Source of the DNA: Embleya sp051903075
Lineage (GTDB): Bacteria; Actinomycetota; Actinomycetes; Streptomycetales; Streptomycetaceae
NCBI RefSeq assembly: GCF_051903075.1
Contig: NZ_CP182422.1
Location: forward strand, 3,534,001 to 3,598,000
Direction: 5' to 3'
DNA length: 64,000 nt
The notes below the pieces were generated by a model that worked only from the letters and a program-made list of their open reading frames with translations, was not told the origin of the DNA and searched no databases. The translations under genes were made by a program, and so were the position numbers. This document shows, in pieces, positions 1-8,075 of the stretch. Numbering within the stretch: the stretch's first letter is position 1; every line of letters starts with the position of its first letter.

Positions 1-28
1 GCGTGCTCCAGTCGGTAACCCAGCTCAT
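1..28 (-). CDS. wblA: WhiB-like regulator WblA, first codons only (partial)
   Basis: Only the first nine codons lie in the window. Read on the minus strand from the ATG at 28-26 they give M-S-W-V-T-D-W-S-T, which matches the conserved start of the WhiB-like developmental regulator WblA (family start M-G-W-V-T-D-W-S). The next gene, a divergent class A penicillin-binding protein, is the neighbour I expect beside wblA in Streptomyces, and this supports the call. WblA is an iron-sulfur WhiB-type protein that represses antibiotic production and affects sporulation. The Cys ligands and the rest of the protein are outside the window, so the call rests on nine residues plus synteny. Confidence 0.75.
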
Positions 29-397
29 GCTGGTGCCGTCCTCTCCCGATTTTCGAGGCTCCCCCAACGGCGGCGCCGGGAATTCCCGATGCCAAGCAGG
101 ACGGTACGAAACCCTGGGCACGCGCAACAGCCCCTGCGCGGGCAGTCATCGATGGCCCGGAAGGACTATGCGCAAATATGGACCCACCCGTCCGGGTGAA
201 AGCTCTTGCGCTTTGGGTCCGGGCTTCACTCAGAAGAGGGCACGTCGGAGGCACGAGAGACGGCAGCAGGACCCGACATCCGGCCGCTTTCACTCCAAAG
301 AGTGAAATGCGTGATGACACGAATCCCCCGGCTGCTCCGCCAGCTTAGGCGAAGTCCCTTCGCCGCGTAGGGTGTTTCGGCACGTAGGCTGTCGCCC
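29..397. promoter_or_regulatory. Divergent promoter/leader region between wblA and the penicillin-binding protein gene
   Basis: This gap of about 370 bases has no convincing gene. It separates divergent wblA and the PBP gene, so it must hold both promoters and the wblA leader. Open frames here lack ribosome sites and protein-like composition. I see no riboswitch fold I can name. A long wblA leader would fit known streptomycete biology but is inference. Confidence 0.5.
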
Positions 398-2752
398 ATG
401 GCCCGAACTTCCTCCGGCTCGGCTCGCCCGAAACGCGGTTCGTACCGTCCACGATCCCCGCTGGGCTTCGTGGGACGGTTCGCCGCGTTCGTGGGTGCGA
501 GCATCCTCGCCGGCGCCCTGGTCGCGGGAGTCGCGCTGCCGTTCGTGGGCGGCCTCGGCCTGTCCGCGAAGGCGGCGTCGGAAAACTTCGACGACCTGCC
601 CGGCGATCTGGATCAACCGTTCCTCTCGCAGCCGTCGTACATCCTCGACTCCGAGGGCAACCAGCTCGCGATGGTCTACGACCGCTATCGCATCCTGAGG
701 AACTTCGACCAGATCGCGCCGATCATGCGTCAGGCGATCGTGGCGATCGAGGACTCGCGCTACTACGAGCACGGTCCGATCGACCTCAAGGGCACCCTGC
801 GTGCCCTGTTGCGCAACCAGCAGTCGGGTGGCACCGGATCCAAGCAGGGCGGATCCAGCCTCACCCAGCAGTACGTGAAGAACATCTTCGTGGAGGAGGC
901 CGGCAACGACCCGGCCAAGGTGGCCAAGGCCCAGGCCCAGGAGGTCTCCCGCAAGATCAAGGAGCTGAAGTACGCGATCGGCCTGGAGCAACGGCTGTCG
1001 AAGGACGAGATCCTCACCCGGTATCTCAACATCACCTTCTTCGGCCGCCAGGCGTACGGCGTCGAGGCCGCGTCGCAGCGCTACTTCAGCAAGCACGCCG
1101 CCGACCTGACCCTGCCCGAGGCGGCCACCCTGGCCGGCGTGGTGCAGGCGCCGTCGGCGTACGACCCGATCGGCTATCCGAACGCCGCGCGGGATCGGCG
1201 CAACGTCGTGTTGCAGCGCATGGCCGAGGTGAAGGTCATCACCCAGGCCGAGGCCGACACGGCCAAGGCGACCGAACTCAACCTGAAGACCCAGCCGCTG
1301 CCCAATGGCTGCATCACCGCCGACCAGATCGACGGTGCCGCGTTCTTCTGCGACTACGTCGAACGGGTGGTCAAGAACGACCCGGCGTTCGGCGCGAACA
1401 AGGACGAACGCGACAAGATGTGGCGCGAGGGCGGCCTGAGGATCACCACCACGTTGGACCGAAAGGCCCAGAAGGCGGCCTACACCGCCGCGACCAAGGG
1501 CGTACTGCAAAAGGACCCGGTCGCCGACGCGGTCGTCATGGTCGAACCGGGCACCGGGAAGATCAAGGCGATGGCGCAGAGCCGGCCGTACGGGTTCGGC
1601 GACTACGAGACCACGCTCAACTACTCGGTCGACCACAACATGGGCGGCTCGACGTACGGCTTCCAGACCGGGTCCACGTTCAAGCCCATCACCGCCGCGG
1701 CGGCGCTGGAGAACGGGATGAAGGTCGACCAGGAATACTCCACCGGCTACGACATCGACATGCGGAAGGAGAAGTTCCGCACCTGCGGCGAATCGACTCG
1801 CGACGCCTCCTATCAACCGCAGAACGAGAGCCGCAGCGAGACCGGCACCTGGAACATGCAGACCGCGCTGGAGAAGTCGATCAACACCTACTTCGTCCTG
1901 CTGTCCAAGGACGTGGGGCTGTGTCCGATCGCGACGCTGGCCGATCAGATGGGTGTGCACCAGGGCAACGGCCAGGCACTGAAGCAGGTGCCCAGCATGA
2001 CGCTCGGCGCCAACACCATCGCGCCGATGAACATGGCGGCGGCCTACGCGACGTTCGCCAGCCGCGGGGTCTACTGCACGCCGATCGCGGTCACCGAGGT
2101 GGCCAAGCTCGACGGCACCAAGTTGTCCGTCCCCCAGGCGGGCTGCAAGCAGGTGATGAAGCAGTCCACCGCGGACACCATCAACGCCCTGCTCAAGGGT
2201 GTGGTCGAGGACGGCACCGGCACCCAGGCCGGCCTCAAGGACCGCGACAACGCGGGCAAGACCGGCACCACCAACGAGCGCAAGGCGGCCTGGTTCGTCG
2301 GCTACACGCCGAACCTGTCCACCGCGGTGTGGATCGGTGGCGCCAAGAACGATGTCGAGATGGTCGACATCAAGATCGCCGGGACCACGTACGAGAAGGT
2401 CTACGGCGGACAGGTCCCCGGACCGATCTGGAAGAGCGCCATGTCGGGTGCGCTCAAGGGTGTGGACGCGCCGGACTTCGCCGCCCCGCCCCCGGGCGCG
2501 ATCCCGGCGAAGCCCGATCCCAACAAGAAGCCGGACGACGGCAAGCCCAACCCGCGCGACCAGAACCGGCCGCCGGGCGGCGGGAACACCCGCCCGCCAT
2601 GGACGCCGTGGACTCCGCCGGTGACGCTGCCGACCACGCCGCCCACGGGCGGAGGCGGTGCCACCAAGCCTCCGGAGACGCCGCGGCCGCCGGGGCACAC
2701 TCGGCCGCCGAGCACGGGGGACATCGGGGGTGGGGATTTCGGGGGGTTTTGA
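398..2752 (+). CDS. Class A penicillin-binding protein (GT51 transglycosylase / transpeptidase)
   Basis: 784 aa, bifunctional peptidoglycan synthase that polymerises lipid II and cross-links stem peptides outside the membrane. A short cytoplasmic tail is followed by one membrane anchor (about 25-50). The GT51 domain spans about 75-260, with the catalytic Glu118 in EDSRYYEH and the GGSSLTQQ motif at 151-158. The transpeptidase domain spans about 375-680, with SxxK at Ser426-Lys429 (STFK), SIN at 494-496 and KTG at 621-623, so all catalytic motifs are intact. The last roughly 95 residues are a Pro/Gly/Thr-rich tail, common in actinobacterial PBPs and probably wall-spanning. The ATG start has only a weak ribosome site but leaves a normal membrane N-terminus. 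Confidence 0.93.
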   Translation: MARTSSGSARPKRGSYRPRSPLGFVGRFAAFVGASILAGALVAGVALPFVGGLGLSAKAASENFDDLPGDLDQPFLSQPSYILDSEGNQLAMVYDRYRILRNFDQIAPIMRQAIVAIEDSRYYEHGPIDLKGTLRALLRNQQSGGTGSKQGGSSLTQQYVKNIFVEEAGNDPAKVAKAQAQEVSRKIKELKYAIGLEQRLSKDEILTRYLNITFFGRQAYGVEAASQRYFSKHAADLTLPEAATLAGVVQAPSAYDPIGYPNAARDRRNVVLQRMAEVKVITQAEADTAKATELNLKTQPLPNGCITADQIDGAAFFCDYVERVVKNDPAFGANKDERDKMWREGGLRITTTLDRKAQKAAYTAATKGVLQKDPVADAVVMVEPGTGKIKAMAQSRPYGFGDYETTLNYSVDHNMGGSTYGFQTGSTFKPITAAAALENGMKVDQEYSTGYDIDMRKEKFRTCGESTRDASYQPQNESRSETGTWNMQTALEKSINTYFVLLSKDVGLCPIATLADQMGVHQGNGQALKQVPSMTLGANTIAPMNMAAAYATFASRGVYCTPIAVTEVAKLDGTKLSVPQAGCKQVMKQSTADTINALLKGVVEDGTGTQAGLKDRDNAGKTGTTNERKAAWFVGYTPNLSTAVWIGGAKNDVEMVDIKIAGTTYEKVYGGQVPGPIWKSAMSGALKGVDAPDFAAPPPGAIPAKPDPNKKPDDGKPNPRDQNRPPGGGNTRPPWTPWTPPVTLPTTPPTGGGGATKPPETPRPPGHTRPPSTGDIGGGDFGGF

Positions 2753-2770
2753 GTGGGGGTGATCACGGGA

Positions 2771-2820
2771 GGCGCTCGTGATCGCCCGTAGTCACTCGTG
2801 ATCGCTCGTGATCGCTCGTG
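2771..2820. repeat. Five-copy 10-bp tandem repeat (consensus atcgctcgtg)
   Basis: Five adjacent 10-bp units follow the PBP stop codon; the last two are identical and the others differ at one to four bases. The repeat lies in the intergenic stretch between the convergent PBP and YqeY genes and codes for nothing convincing. Confidence 0.8.
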
Positions 2821-2949
2821 GAAATGTCGATGGTGGTGCTCCCGATGTGTTCGGGGGCACCACCGTCGGCGTGTGGAGCGGGGGTCGGGCGGGTGTGCCC
2901 GGGGTCGGGCGCGGGACCGGCTCTGTGCAGTCCGCCCGGTGTGGACGGG

Positions 2950-3047
2950 CCTGTGTGGTCGGGCCTGTGTGGTCGGGCCTGTGTGGTCGGGCCTGTGCGG
3001 TCGGCTCTGTGTGGTCTGGCCTGTGTGGTCGGCTCTATGTGGTCAGC
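2950..3047. repeat. Seven-copy 14-bp minisatellite (consensus cctgtgtggtcggg)
   Basis: Seven head-to-tail 14-bp units. The first three are identical and the last four carry one to four substitutions. The array runs a few bases into the 3' end of the YqeY-like gene (stop at 3043-3045). A second 14-bp array with a different unit lies at 30107-30176. Confidence 0.85.
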
Positions 3048-3498
3048 CGGCCAGCTGGCTCTTGATCTCGGCGGCGATCCGGCCGCCCTCGGCGCGGTCG
3101 CCGATCTTGGGGCGGACCACCTTCATGACCTGACCCATCGCCTGCGGGCCGGCGGCGCCGCTCTGCGCGATGGCGTCGGCGACGATCGCGCGGAGGTCGT
3201 CGTCCGACAACTGCGCCGGCAGGTAGGCCGCCAGGACCTCGCCCTCGGCACGCTCGCGGGCGGCGGACTCGGTCCGGCCACCGTTCGCGAAGGCCTCGGC
3301 GGCCTCGCGACGCTTCTTGGCCTCGCGCACGATGACCTTCAGCACCTCGTCGTCGGACAGTTCGCGGGCGGTCTTGCCCGCGACCTCCTCGTTGGTGATC
3401 GCGGTCAGGGTGAGGCGCAGCGTCGAGGAGACCAGTTCGTCACGGGACCGGATGGCCGCGGTCAGGTCGCTCTGCAAACGGCTCTTGAGGGTGCTCAT
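3043..3498 (-). CDS. GatB/YqeY domain protein
   Basis: 151 aa, the full length of stand-alone YqeY-like proteins, which resemble the C-terminal tRNA-binding tail of the GatB amidotransferase subunit. An N-terminal helical part (1-95) begins with the typical lysine/arginine-rich helix, and the C-terminal part carries the family's GPQAMGQVMKVVRPK-like segment (about 120-135). The cellular role of stand-alone members is unclear; tRNA binding is inferred from the family. The start is ATG 3498-3496. Its 3' end is fused to the 14-bp minisatellite, so the last residues (SQLAG) are encoded at the array edge. Confidence 0.88.
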   Translation of the reverse strand: MSTLKSRLQSDLTAAIRSRDELVSSTLRLTLTAITNEEVAGKTARELSDDEVLKVIVREAKKRREAAEAFANGGRTESAARERAEGEVLAAYLPAQLSDDDLRAIVADAIAQSGAAGPQAMGQVMKVVRPKIGDRAEGGRIAAEIKSQLAG

Positions 3499-3655
3499 GG
3501 GGTCAAGTGTCGCAGCCGTGACCGGTGTGCCCGTACCGAATTACCGCGCTCGGAGCGCGTCCCGACCACTCTCGCCCGGGCCCGACCGCCGTTCCGCGAC
3601 GTCGGGTGCGCCGCCGAGACTGCCGAGCATCGGCCGGCTCTGCCAGCATGGAGGG

Positions 3656-4588
3656 ATGCGACCGCGTTCAGCCTTTCCCCTAGCCGTAGCCGCCACCGGG
3701 GCCGCCTGCCTCACCTACGCGGCGGCCTACGAGGCCCGTTCGTTCCGTCTGCGCCGGGTCGAGGTGCCGGTGTTGCCGCGCGGCGCCCGGCCGGTTCGGA
3801 TCCTGCAGGTGTCCGACATCCACATGGTGTCCGGTCAGCGCCGCAAGCAGGAGTGGCTGCGCCGCCTCGACGCGCTGCACCCCGACATGGTGCTGAACAC
3901 CGGCGACAACCTGTCCGACCCGGAGGCGGTGCCGGAGACGCTGGACGCGCTGGGCCCGCTGCTCGGTCGGCCCGGGGCGTACGTGTTCGGGTCCAACGAC
4001 TACTTCGGCCCGCGCCCCAAGGACCCCACGGGCTACCTGCGTCGTGACGACGGCACCCGCCGGCTCGGCCGGGAGAACCCGTGGACCGACCTGCGCGACG
4101 GCTTCGACGCGGCGGGCTGGGCGAACCTCAACAACGCCCGCGGCCGGCTCAAGGTGGACGGCCTGGACATCGAGCTGGTCGGCCTGGACGACCCGCACAT
4201 CGACCGGGACCGCTACGAGCAGGTGGCCGGCGGCCCCGACCGCAGCGCCGACATCTCGCTGGCCGTGGTGCACGCGCCATACCTGCGCGCTCTCGACGCC
4301 TTCACCGCCGAGGGCTACCCGCTGGTGATCGCCGGCCACACCCACGGCGGCCAGGTCTGCGTCCCCTTCTACGGCGCCCTGACCACCAACTGCGACCTCG
4401 ACCGCAAACGCGCCAAGGGCCTCTCGAAGCACCTGTCCGCCGACCGCGAGGCCTACCTCCACGTCTCCGCCGGCTGCGGCACCTCCCGCTACGCCCGCTT
4501 CCGCTTCGCCTGCCCCCCGGAGGCCACCCTCCTCACCCTGACCCCCCGTCAGTCCACCGCCGGCACCCCCTCCGCGCCCCCGCGCTAA
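3656..4588 (+). CDS. Membrane-anchored metallophosphoesterase
   Basis: 310 aa. An N-terminal hydrophobic stretch (about 5-22) is followed by a calcineurin-like phosphoesterase core. Metal-binding motifs are present in order: SDIH (DxH), TGDN (GDxx), GSND (in the GNHD position, with Ser for the second residue) and GHTHGG near the C-terminus. This YkuE/Ycf-type subgroup is thought to be secreted or membrane-tethered; its substrate is unknown, with phospholipid headgroups proposed for relatives. The ATG at 3656 follows GGAGG closely. The gene lies just upstream of tRNA-Pro, as is common in streptomycetes. Confidence 0.88.
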   Translation: MRPRSAFPLAVAATGAACLTYAAAYEARSFRLRRVEVPVLPRGARPVRILQVSDIHMVSGQRRKQEWLRRLDALHPDMVLNTGDNLSDPEAVPETLDALGPLLGRPGAYVFGSNDYFGPRPKDPTGYLRRDDGTRRLGRENPWTDLRDGFDAAGWANLNNARGRLKVDGLDIELVGLDDPHIDRDRYEQVAGGPDRSADISLAVVHAPYLRALDAFTAEGYPLVIAGHTHGGQVCVPFYGALTTNCDLDRKRAKGLSKHLSADREAYLHVSAGCGTSRYARFRFACPPEATLLTLTPRQSTAGTPSAPPR

Positions 4589-4637
4589 ACCGGATTTCGC
4601 CTCAGCCCCCCGACCCGCTAAGCTGAACGCGCAGCAT

Positions 4638-4718
<81 letters not shown>

Positions 4719-4756
4719 AAGAAGGGGCATCCGCAGCATCGCGGGTGCCCCTTCTT
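4719..4756. terminator. Element-borne bidirectional terminator next to attL
   Basis: A 16-bp stem (4719-4734 with 4741-4756, one G-T pair) and a 6-base loop, starting on the very base after the att repeat. It would end tRNA-Pro transcripts on the plus strand and the integrase operon on the minus strand. Confidence 0.85.
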
Positions 4757-4763
4757 CATGCCC

Positions 4764-4785
4764 GGGAGCCAAACAGGGGGCCACC
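4764..4785 (+). promoter_or_regulatory. Candidate integrase/excisionase arm site, left end
   Basis: Two 12-bp-spaced GGGAGCCA-like boxes (4764 and 4776) lie 46 bp inside attL. A similar pair in the same orientation lies inside the right end at 17520-17541 (about 16 of 19 positions shared). This layout suits arm-type recombinase or Xis sites; the function is inferred. Confidence 0.45.
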
Positions 4786-4794
4786 GGGGAATGA

Positions 4795-5994
4795 TCAGAC
4801 CGTTCGGCGCTCCTCCCCTCCATCGTTCTCGGCGACTCCGGAACCCTCGGTGAAGATGGCGTCCATGGCTCCGGCGCCTTCCGTGATCACCGGTCGGAGC
4901 TGCTTGCGGTAGACCGCCTCCGTCGTGGCTGTGCTGCTGTGACCGACGACCCGGGCGATCACCTCCAAGGGGATGCCGTGGTCCGACAGCAACGACACGA
5001 AGCTGTGCCGGAGTTCTCGGGGCGTCCACTCCGGCGCCAATCCGGCCCGCTTCACGATTGCCCGGAAGTCACGGCGGACGTGTGAGGCGTCGAGCGGTGT
5101 GCCGACCGAGGACGCGAACACGAGATCGTGCTCCTTCCACCTGTCCTTCGCTGCGAGGCGATCCCACCCCTGCCTCACGCGGTGGTCTTCCAGCACATCC
5201 ACGACCTGTTGCGGCGCGGCCAGGGTGCGCCTGCTCTTGCGCGTCTTGGTATCACCGTGCTTGCGGACGGACCGCCACACCTCGATGTGCGGCGGCGCAT
5301 CGTTCGCCGGGTTCAGGTGGACGTGCGCCCACGTCAACGGGCGCGCTTCTTCAGTGCGCACGCCCAAGAGGAGCGACACGACCACGTACGCATGAAGGCG
5401 TGAGGCTTTCGCGGCTGTCAGGACCGCTTTCGCCTGCTCCAAGGTCAGCGCCTTGCTGGGCCGCCCGGCCCGACCTTCCGGAACCGTGACCAGTTCGGCG
5501 ACGTTACGGAGCACCTTGTCTCTGCGCTGAGCGTGGAGGATCGCGCGCCGGAGCACCGAATGAACCTCACGCAGCGACCGCGTCGCCAGCACGTCCGCTC
5601 GATTATCCAGCCAGTCATCGACGTCATCCGCCGTCAGGGCCTTCAGCTTCGCCTTGCCCAGGAACGGCGTGATGTGGTTCTCCGCCAGGCTCCGACACTT
5701 GTCAACGGTCTTCGTATCGCGGCCTTTCAGCCCCCGACCCAAGAAGTCCTGTACCGCGTCAGTCACGGTGTAGTTGGCCGGAGCCTTGACCCCCGTCTCC
5801 AGTTCCTTGCGCAGGTCGCGGATCTTCGCGCGGACCTCCGTTTTAGTCTTGCCGTACACCTTGGGACGGAGCCGCTTGCCGGATGGCGCGAACCCGAGGG
5901 AGATCGCGCCGACGTAGCTGTTCTTGGAGGCATCCCAGTAGATCGAATCTTCGCCGTTCCCGGCCTTACGAGGGCGCTTCGACGCCTCGGTCAT
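4795..5994 (-). CDS. int: Tyrosine site-specific integrase of the AICE
   Basis: 399 aa phage-type integrase that would join and excise the element at tRNA-Pro. An N-terminal arm-binding/AP2-like part (about 1-65) and a core-binding SAM-like domain (about 70-170) precede the catalytic domain. The catalytic residues are readable: Arg in GVRTEEARP, the HxxR box as RELRHSF, His in VGHSS, and the nucleophile Tyr in TEAVYRKQ. The ATG at 5994 (MTEASKRP) is preferred because the longer frame to 6129 would overlap the excisionase gene and adds only low-complexity sequence. It is the last gene of the minus-strand operon and stops 39 bp from the attL terminator. Confidence 0.93.
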   Translation of the reverse strand: MTEASKRPRKAGNGEDSIYWDASKNSYVGAISLGFAPSGKRLRPKVYGKTKTEVRAKIRDLRKELETGVKAPANYTVTDAVQDFLGRGLKGRDTKTVDKCRSLAENHITPFLGKAKLKALTADDVDDWLDNRADVLATRSLREVHSVLRRAILHAQRRDKVLRNVAELVTVPEGRAGRPSKALTLEQAKAVLTAAKASRLHAYVVVSLLLGVRTEEARPLTWAHVHLNPANDAPPHIEVWRSVRKHGDTKTRKSRRTLAAPQQVVDVLEDHRVRQGWDRLAAKDRWKEHDLVFASSVGTPLDASHVRRDFRAIVKRAGLAPEWTPRELRHSFVSLLSDHGIPLEVIARVVGHSSTATTEAVYRKQLRPVITEGAGAMDAIFTEGSGVAENDGGEERRTV

Positions 5995-6067
5995 CTGCTG
6001 TCTCGGCCTTTCAACGGGAGGAGCCGCGCCCCAAGGACGCGGCTCCATGGACAGACAGGGGATCGGT

Positions 6068-6283
6068 TCAGCAGGTGGCCTGCTCCGCTTCGCGCTCCAA
6101 GAGCGCGCTGTATTCAGCGATGGCGGCAACCGGAACCAGTCGGACGCGGCCTTCCTTGACAGTGCGCAGTCGGCCCGTGCGGATGAGTTCGTAGACGACG
6201 GTCCGGCCGAGGCCGAGCAGCTTCACGGCTTCGGGGACGCGGTAGAACACGGGTTCAAGTCGAGGCGGGGCGATCGTGGACAT
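6068..6283 (-). CDS. xis: Excisionase / helix-turn-helix protein (Xis)
   Basis: 71 aa single-domain protein with the MerR-like winged helix of the excisionase family (HTH_17): VFYRVPEAVKLLGLGRTVVYELIRTGRL, then a wing with RLVPVAAIAEY. It should bend DNA at the att arms and turn Int toward excision. The ATG at 6283 has GGAG 6 bases upstream. It sits 73 bp before int in the same operon, the usual AICE order. The region upstream holds the iteron-like repeats. Confidence 0.88.
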   Translation of the reverse strand: MSTIAPPRLEPVFYRVPEAVKLLGLGRTVVYELIRTGRLRTVKEGRVRLVPVAAIAEYSALLEREAEQATC

Positions 6284-6366
6284 GGCGACTCCAGGTCGGA
6301 GCGATCGATGTCGGTTAGGTCGAGGAACGACAGCGCGCTGTGCCGCCGTCCCCCTACCTCCCAGAT

Positions 6367-6610
6367 CCGCAACATGCGCAACACCGCAACACCGCAGGTC
6401 ACAGGCTCGGATTTGTTGCGGATAGCGGTTGTGTTGCGGATAGGTGCCGCCACACGCGGGGTGCGGCGGCACCTGTCCGGCGCTGCTTCGGCCCGGCGTT
6501 CGGCGCGCGGGTGTGGCGCTTTCGCGGGCGGTGTTGCGGATGCCTACGGGCCATCCGCAACGAATTCATCCCTGTTGACCTGCGATGTTGCGGTGTTGCG
6601 GATGTTGCGC
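6367..6610. repeat. Iteron-like GTTGCGG cluster with long inverted repeat; candidate replication origin
   Basis: Eight exact copies of GTTGCGG or its complement occur in 245 bp: CCGCAAC at 6367, 6384 and 6555; GTTGCGG at 6415, 6433, 6533, 6587 and 6595. Two blocks (6367-6404 and 6572-6610) form an inverted repeat of about 38 bp with roughly 35 matches; similarity continues weakly further in. A separate perfect 10-bp stem (6442-6451 with 6465-6474) lies in the middle. The right block overlaps the 3' end of the DUF3631 gene. Iterons beside a replication ATPase suggest the element's origin of autonomous replication. This is inference from layout only. Confidence 0.55.
6442..6474. terminator. Hairpin between replication gene and xis
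   Basis: Perfect 10-bp stem AGGTGCCGCC/GGCGGCACCT with a 13-base loop, just downstream of the DUF3631 gene. It could attenuate transcription into xis-int or be part of the putative origin; no T-tract follows. Confidence 0.45.
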
Positions 6611-7728
6611 ATTTCCGGGGGTGGGGGAGGGCAGTACCGCATCCACGCGTCCGTGAGGTCTTCCGCGTAGTAGCCCCTGGGGGTTCCGGAGGCGGTTCGG
6701 ATGACGCGGGGCTTGATGGGCTTGTTCGCGGGGGTGACGTACCGGCCGAGCAGTCGAGCGAGCATGCGGGAGGTGAGGGGCTTGTCGTCCACGTCGGCCC
6801 ACTGTCCGTCGTCGAGGGCGAGCAGCATTTCGAGGATGGCGGTGGTGGGCATGCGGTCGGCGCCGCGGAAGACCCGGTCGCGCAGGTCGGTCAGCAGTCG
6901 GATTCCGACGGATGCCTCGTCGCCGTCCCGGGCGGCGTTGACCAGGTCGACGCATGCGGCGCGTGCGCGGGTGGGCCAGTGGCCTCCGGCCGCGTCGGCG
7001 ACGGCGAGCAGGGGTTCCCACACGTCGGCGGGCCTGTCGGTGACGCCGTCGGGCATCTCCGGCCAGGCGTCGGCGACCGCGTCGCGGACGGTGTCGGCCC
7101 ATTCGGCGAGTCGGTCCCGCAGGACGTGTCCCTCCTTCTCGTGGAGGCGGCGCCGGTAGGGCGAGACCTTCTCGTTCGGGGCGCGCTTGCGCATGCGGAT
7201 GATGACCGAGCGGGTCAGGATCGTGTCCGGCAACGAGCCCAGGCCGGCCATGGCGACGGCGCAGTACGAGGAGAACCAGCCTGCGACCTGGTTCGAGCCG
7301 TCCCCGACGCAGCGCAGGGCCGCGCCGCCGCGCCGGTAGCCGGAGTTGAGGAATCCTCGGACCGGTTCGTTGTCTCCGGCTTTGGGGCCGAAGACGGTGT
7401 CGATTTCGTCGAAGAGCAGGGTCGGCATGCCGTGGGAAGCCTCCACGAGCCGGAACAGGGCGTTGGCGGACGCGTTGACGGTCATCGCGGCGTTCGGGGT
7501 CAGGGTCTCCACGATCTCCAGCGCGCGGGACTTGCCCGATCCCGGTTCCGGGGACAGGAACGCCAGGCGGGCGGTGCCGTCGAACGCGTCGATCAGGTGG
7601 GCGTGCGCGTCCCACAGGGCGACGGCGACGTAGGCGGCCTCGGTGGGGAACACGTTGAACCTGCGGTGGAACCGCTCGACCTCGTCGAGCAGTTCGGCCC
7701 CGTCGATCGTGGGCGGTGTGTCGGCCAT
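6544..7728 (-). CDS. DUF3631-domain P-loop ATPase (AICE replication protein)
   Basis: 394 aa. The P-loop PEPGSGKS (60-67) and Walker B LLFDEID (104-110) are clear, followed by the DUF3631 region (about 150-330) typical of helicase-like replication proteins in AICEs and actinophages. In many relatives it is fused to or paired with a primase-polymerase; here that partner is separate at 8076-8945. It probably provides the helicase/loader step of rolling or theta replication of the excised circle. The ATG at 7728 is 9 bp after AGGAG. The C-terminal peptide is encoded inside the iteron block, so the origin-like repeats and the protein tail share DNA. Confidence 0.85.
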   Translation of the reverse strand: MADTPPTIDGAELLDEVERFHRRFNVFPTEAAYVAVALWDAHAHLIDAFDGTARLAFLSPEPGSGKSRALEIVETLTPNAAMTVNASANALFRLVEASHGMPTLLFDEIDTVFGPKAGDNEPVRGFLNSGYRRGGAALRCVGDGSNQVAGWFSSYCAVAMAGLGSLPDTILTRSVIIRMRKRAPNEKVSPYRRRLHEKEGHVLRDRLAEWADTVRDAVADAWPEMPDGVTDRPADVWEPLLAVADAAGGHWPTRARAACVDLVNAARDGDEASVGIRLLTDLRDRVFRGADRMPTTAILEMLLALDDGQWADVDDKPLTSRMLARLLGRYVTPANKPIKPRVIRTASGTPRGYYAEDLTDAWMRYCPPPPPEMRNIRNTATSQVNRDEFVADGP

Positions 7729-7817
7729 GCGGTGGTTCTCCTGTCGCTGGTGGATCGTTGTCACGGGTCCGGGGCGGTCGGCGGGTTCGGTGACTCGTCG
7801 GCCGCCCCGGGGTGGTG

Positions 7818-8030
7818 TCAGACCTTCAGGTCGGCGATCTCCTTGGCGCGGTTGGGGAACAGGACGCGGCGGGAGACGGTGCCGAGCACGATGCGCTTGT
7901 CGCTGCGGTGTTCGGACGTGAGGAGCTTGCGTCCGGTGGTCAGGGCGTGGGTGTCGGTCGGTTCGCTGAAGAAGCGGCTGCCGCGTTTGTTGCCTGCGGC
8001 GTCCTTGAACTCGATGTGGAACTCGGCCAT
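7818..8030 (-). CDS. Small AICE protein, unknown function
   Basis: 70 aa, mixed charge, no Cys, no membrane segment. Its ATG at 8030 has GAGGAGG about 12 bp upstream. It lies between the primase-polymerase and the DUF3631 ATPase in the same operon, so a replication accessory role is possible. I do not recognise the family. Confidence 0.65.
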   Translation of the reverse strand: MAEFHIEFKDAAGNKRGSRFFSEPTDTHALTTGRKLLTSEHRSDKRIVLGTVSRRVLFPNRAKEIADLKV

Positions 8031-8075
8031 GGCGGAGCGACCCTCCTCGGGTGGCTGGTGTGCAGGTGGGGTGGT

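Noticed and set aside
290..2698. An 802-codon open frame antisense to the PBP gene
   Set aside because: High GC gives long antisense frames. The translation is Arg/Leu/Gly-rich with no domain, and the plus strand encodes a complete PBP.
2950..3047. CRISPR-like array from the 14-bp repeats
   Set aside because: Units are adjacent without spacers and no cas gene is present anywhere in the window.
5995..6129. 45-residue N-terminal extension of the integrase
   Set aside because: It overlaps the excisionase gene and is Pro/Arg-rich filler; ATG 5994 starts the recognisable protein.
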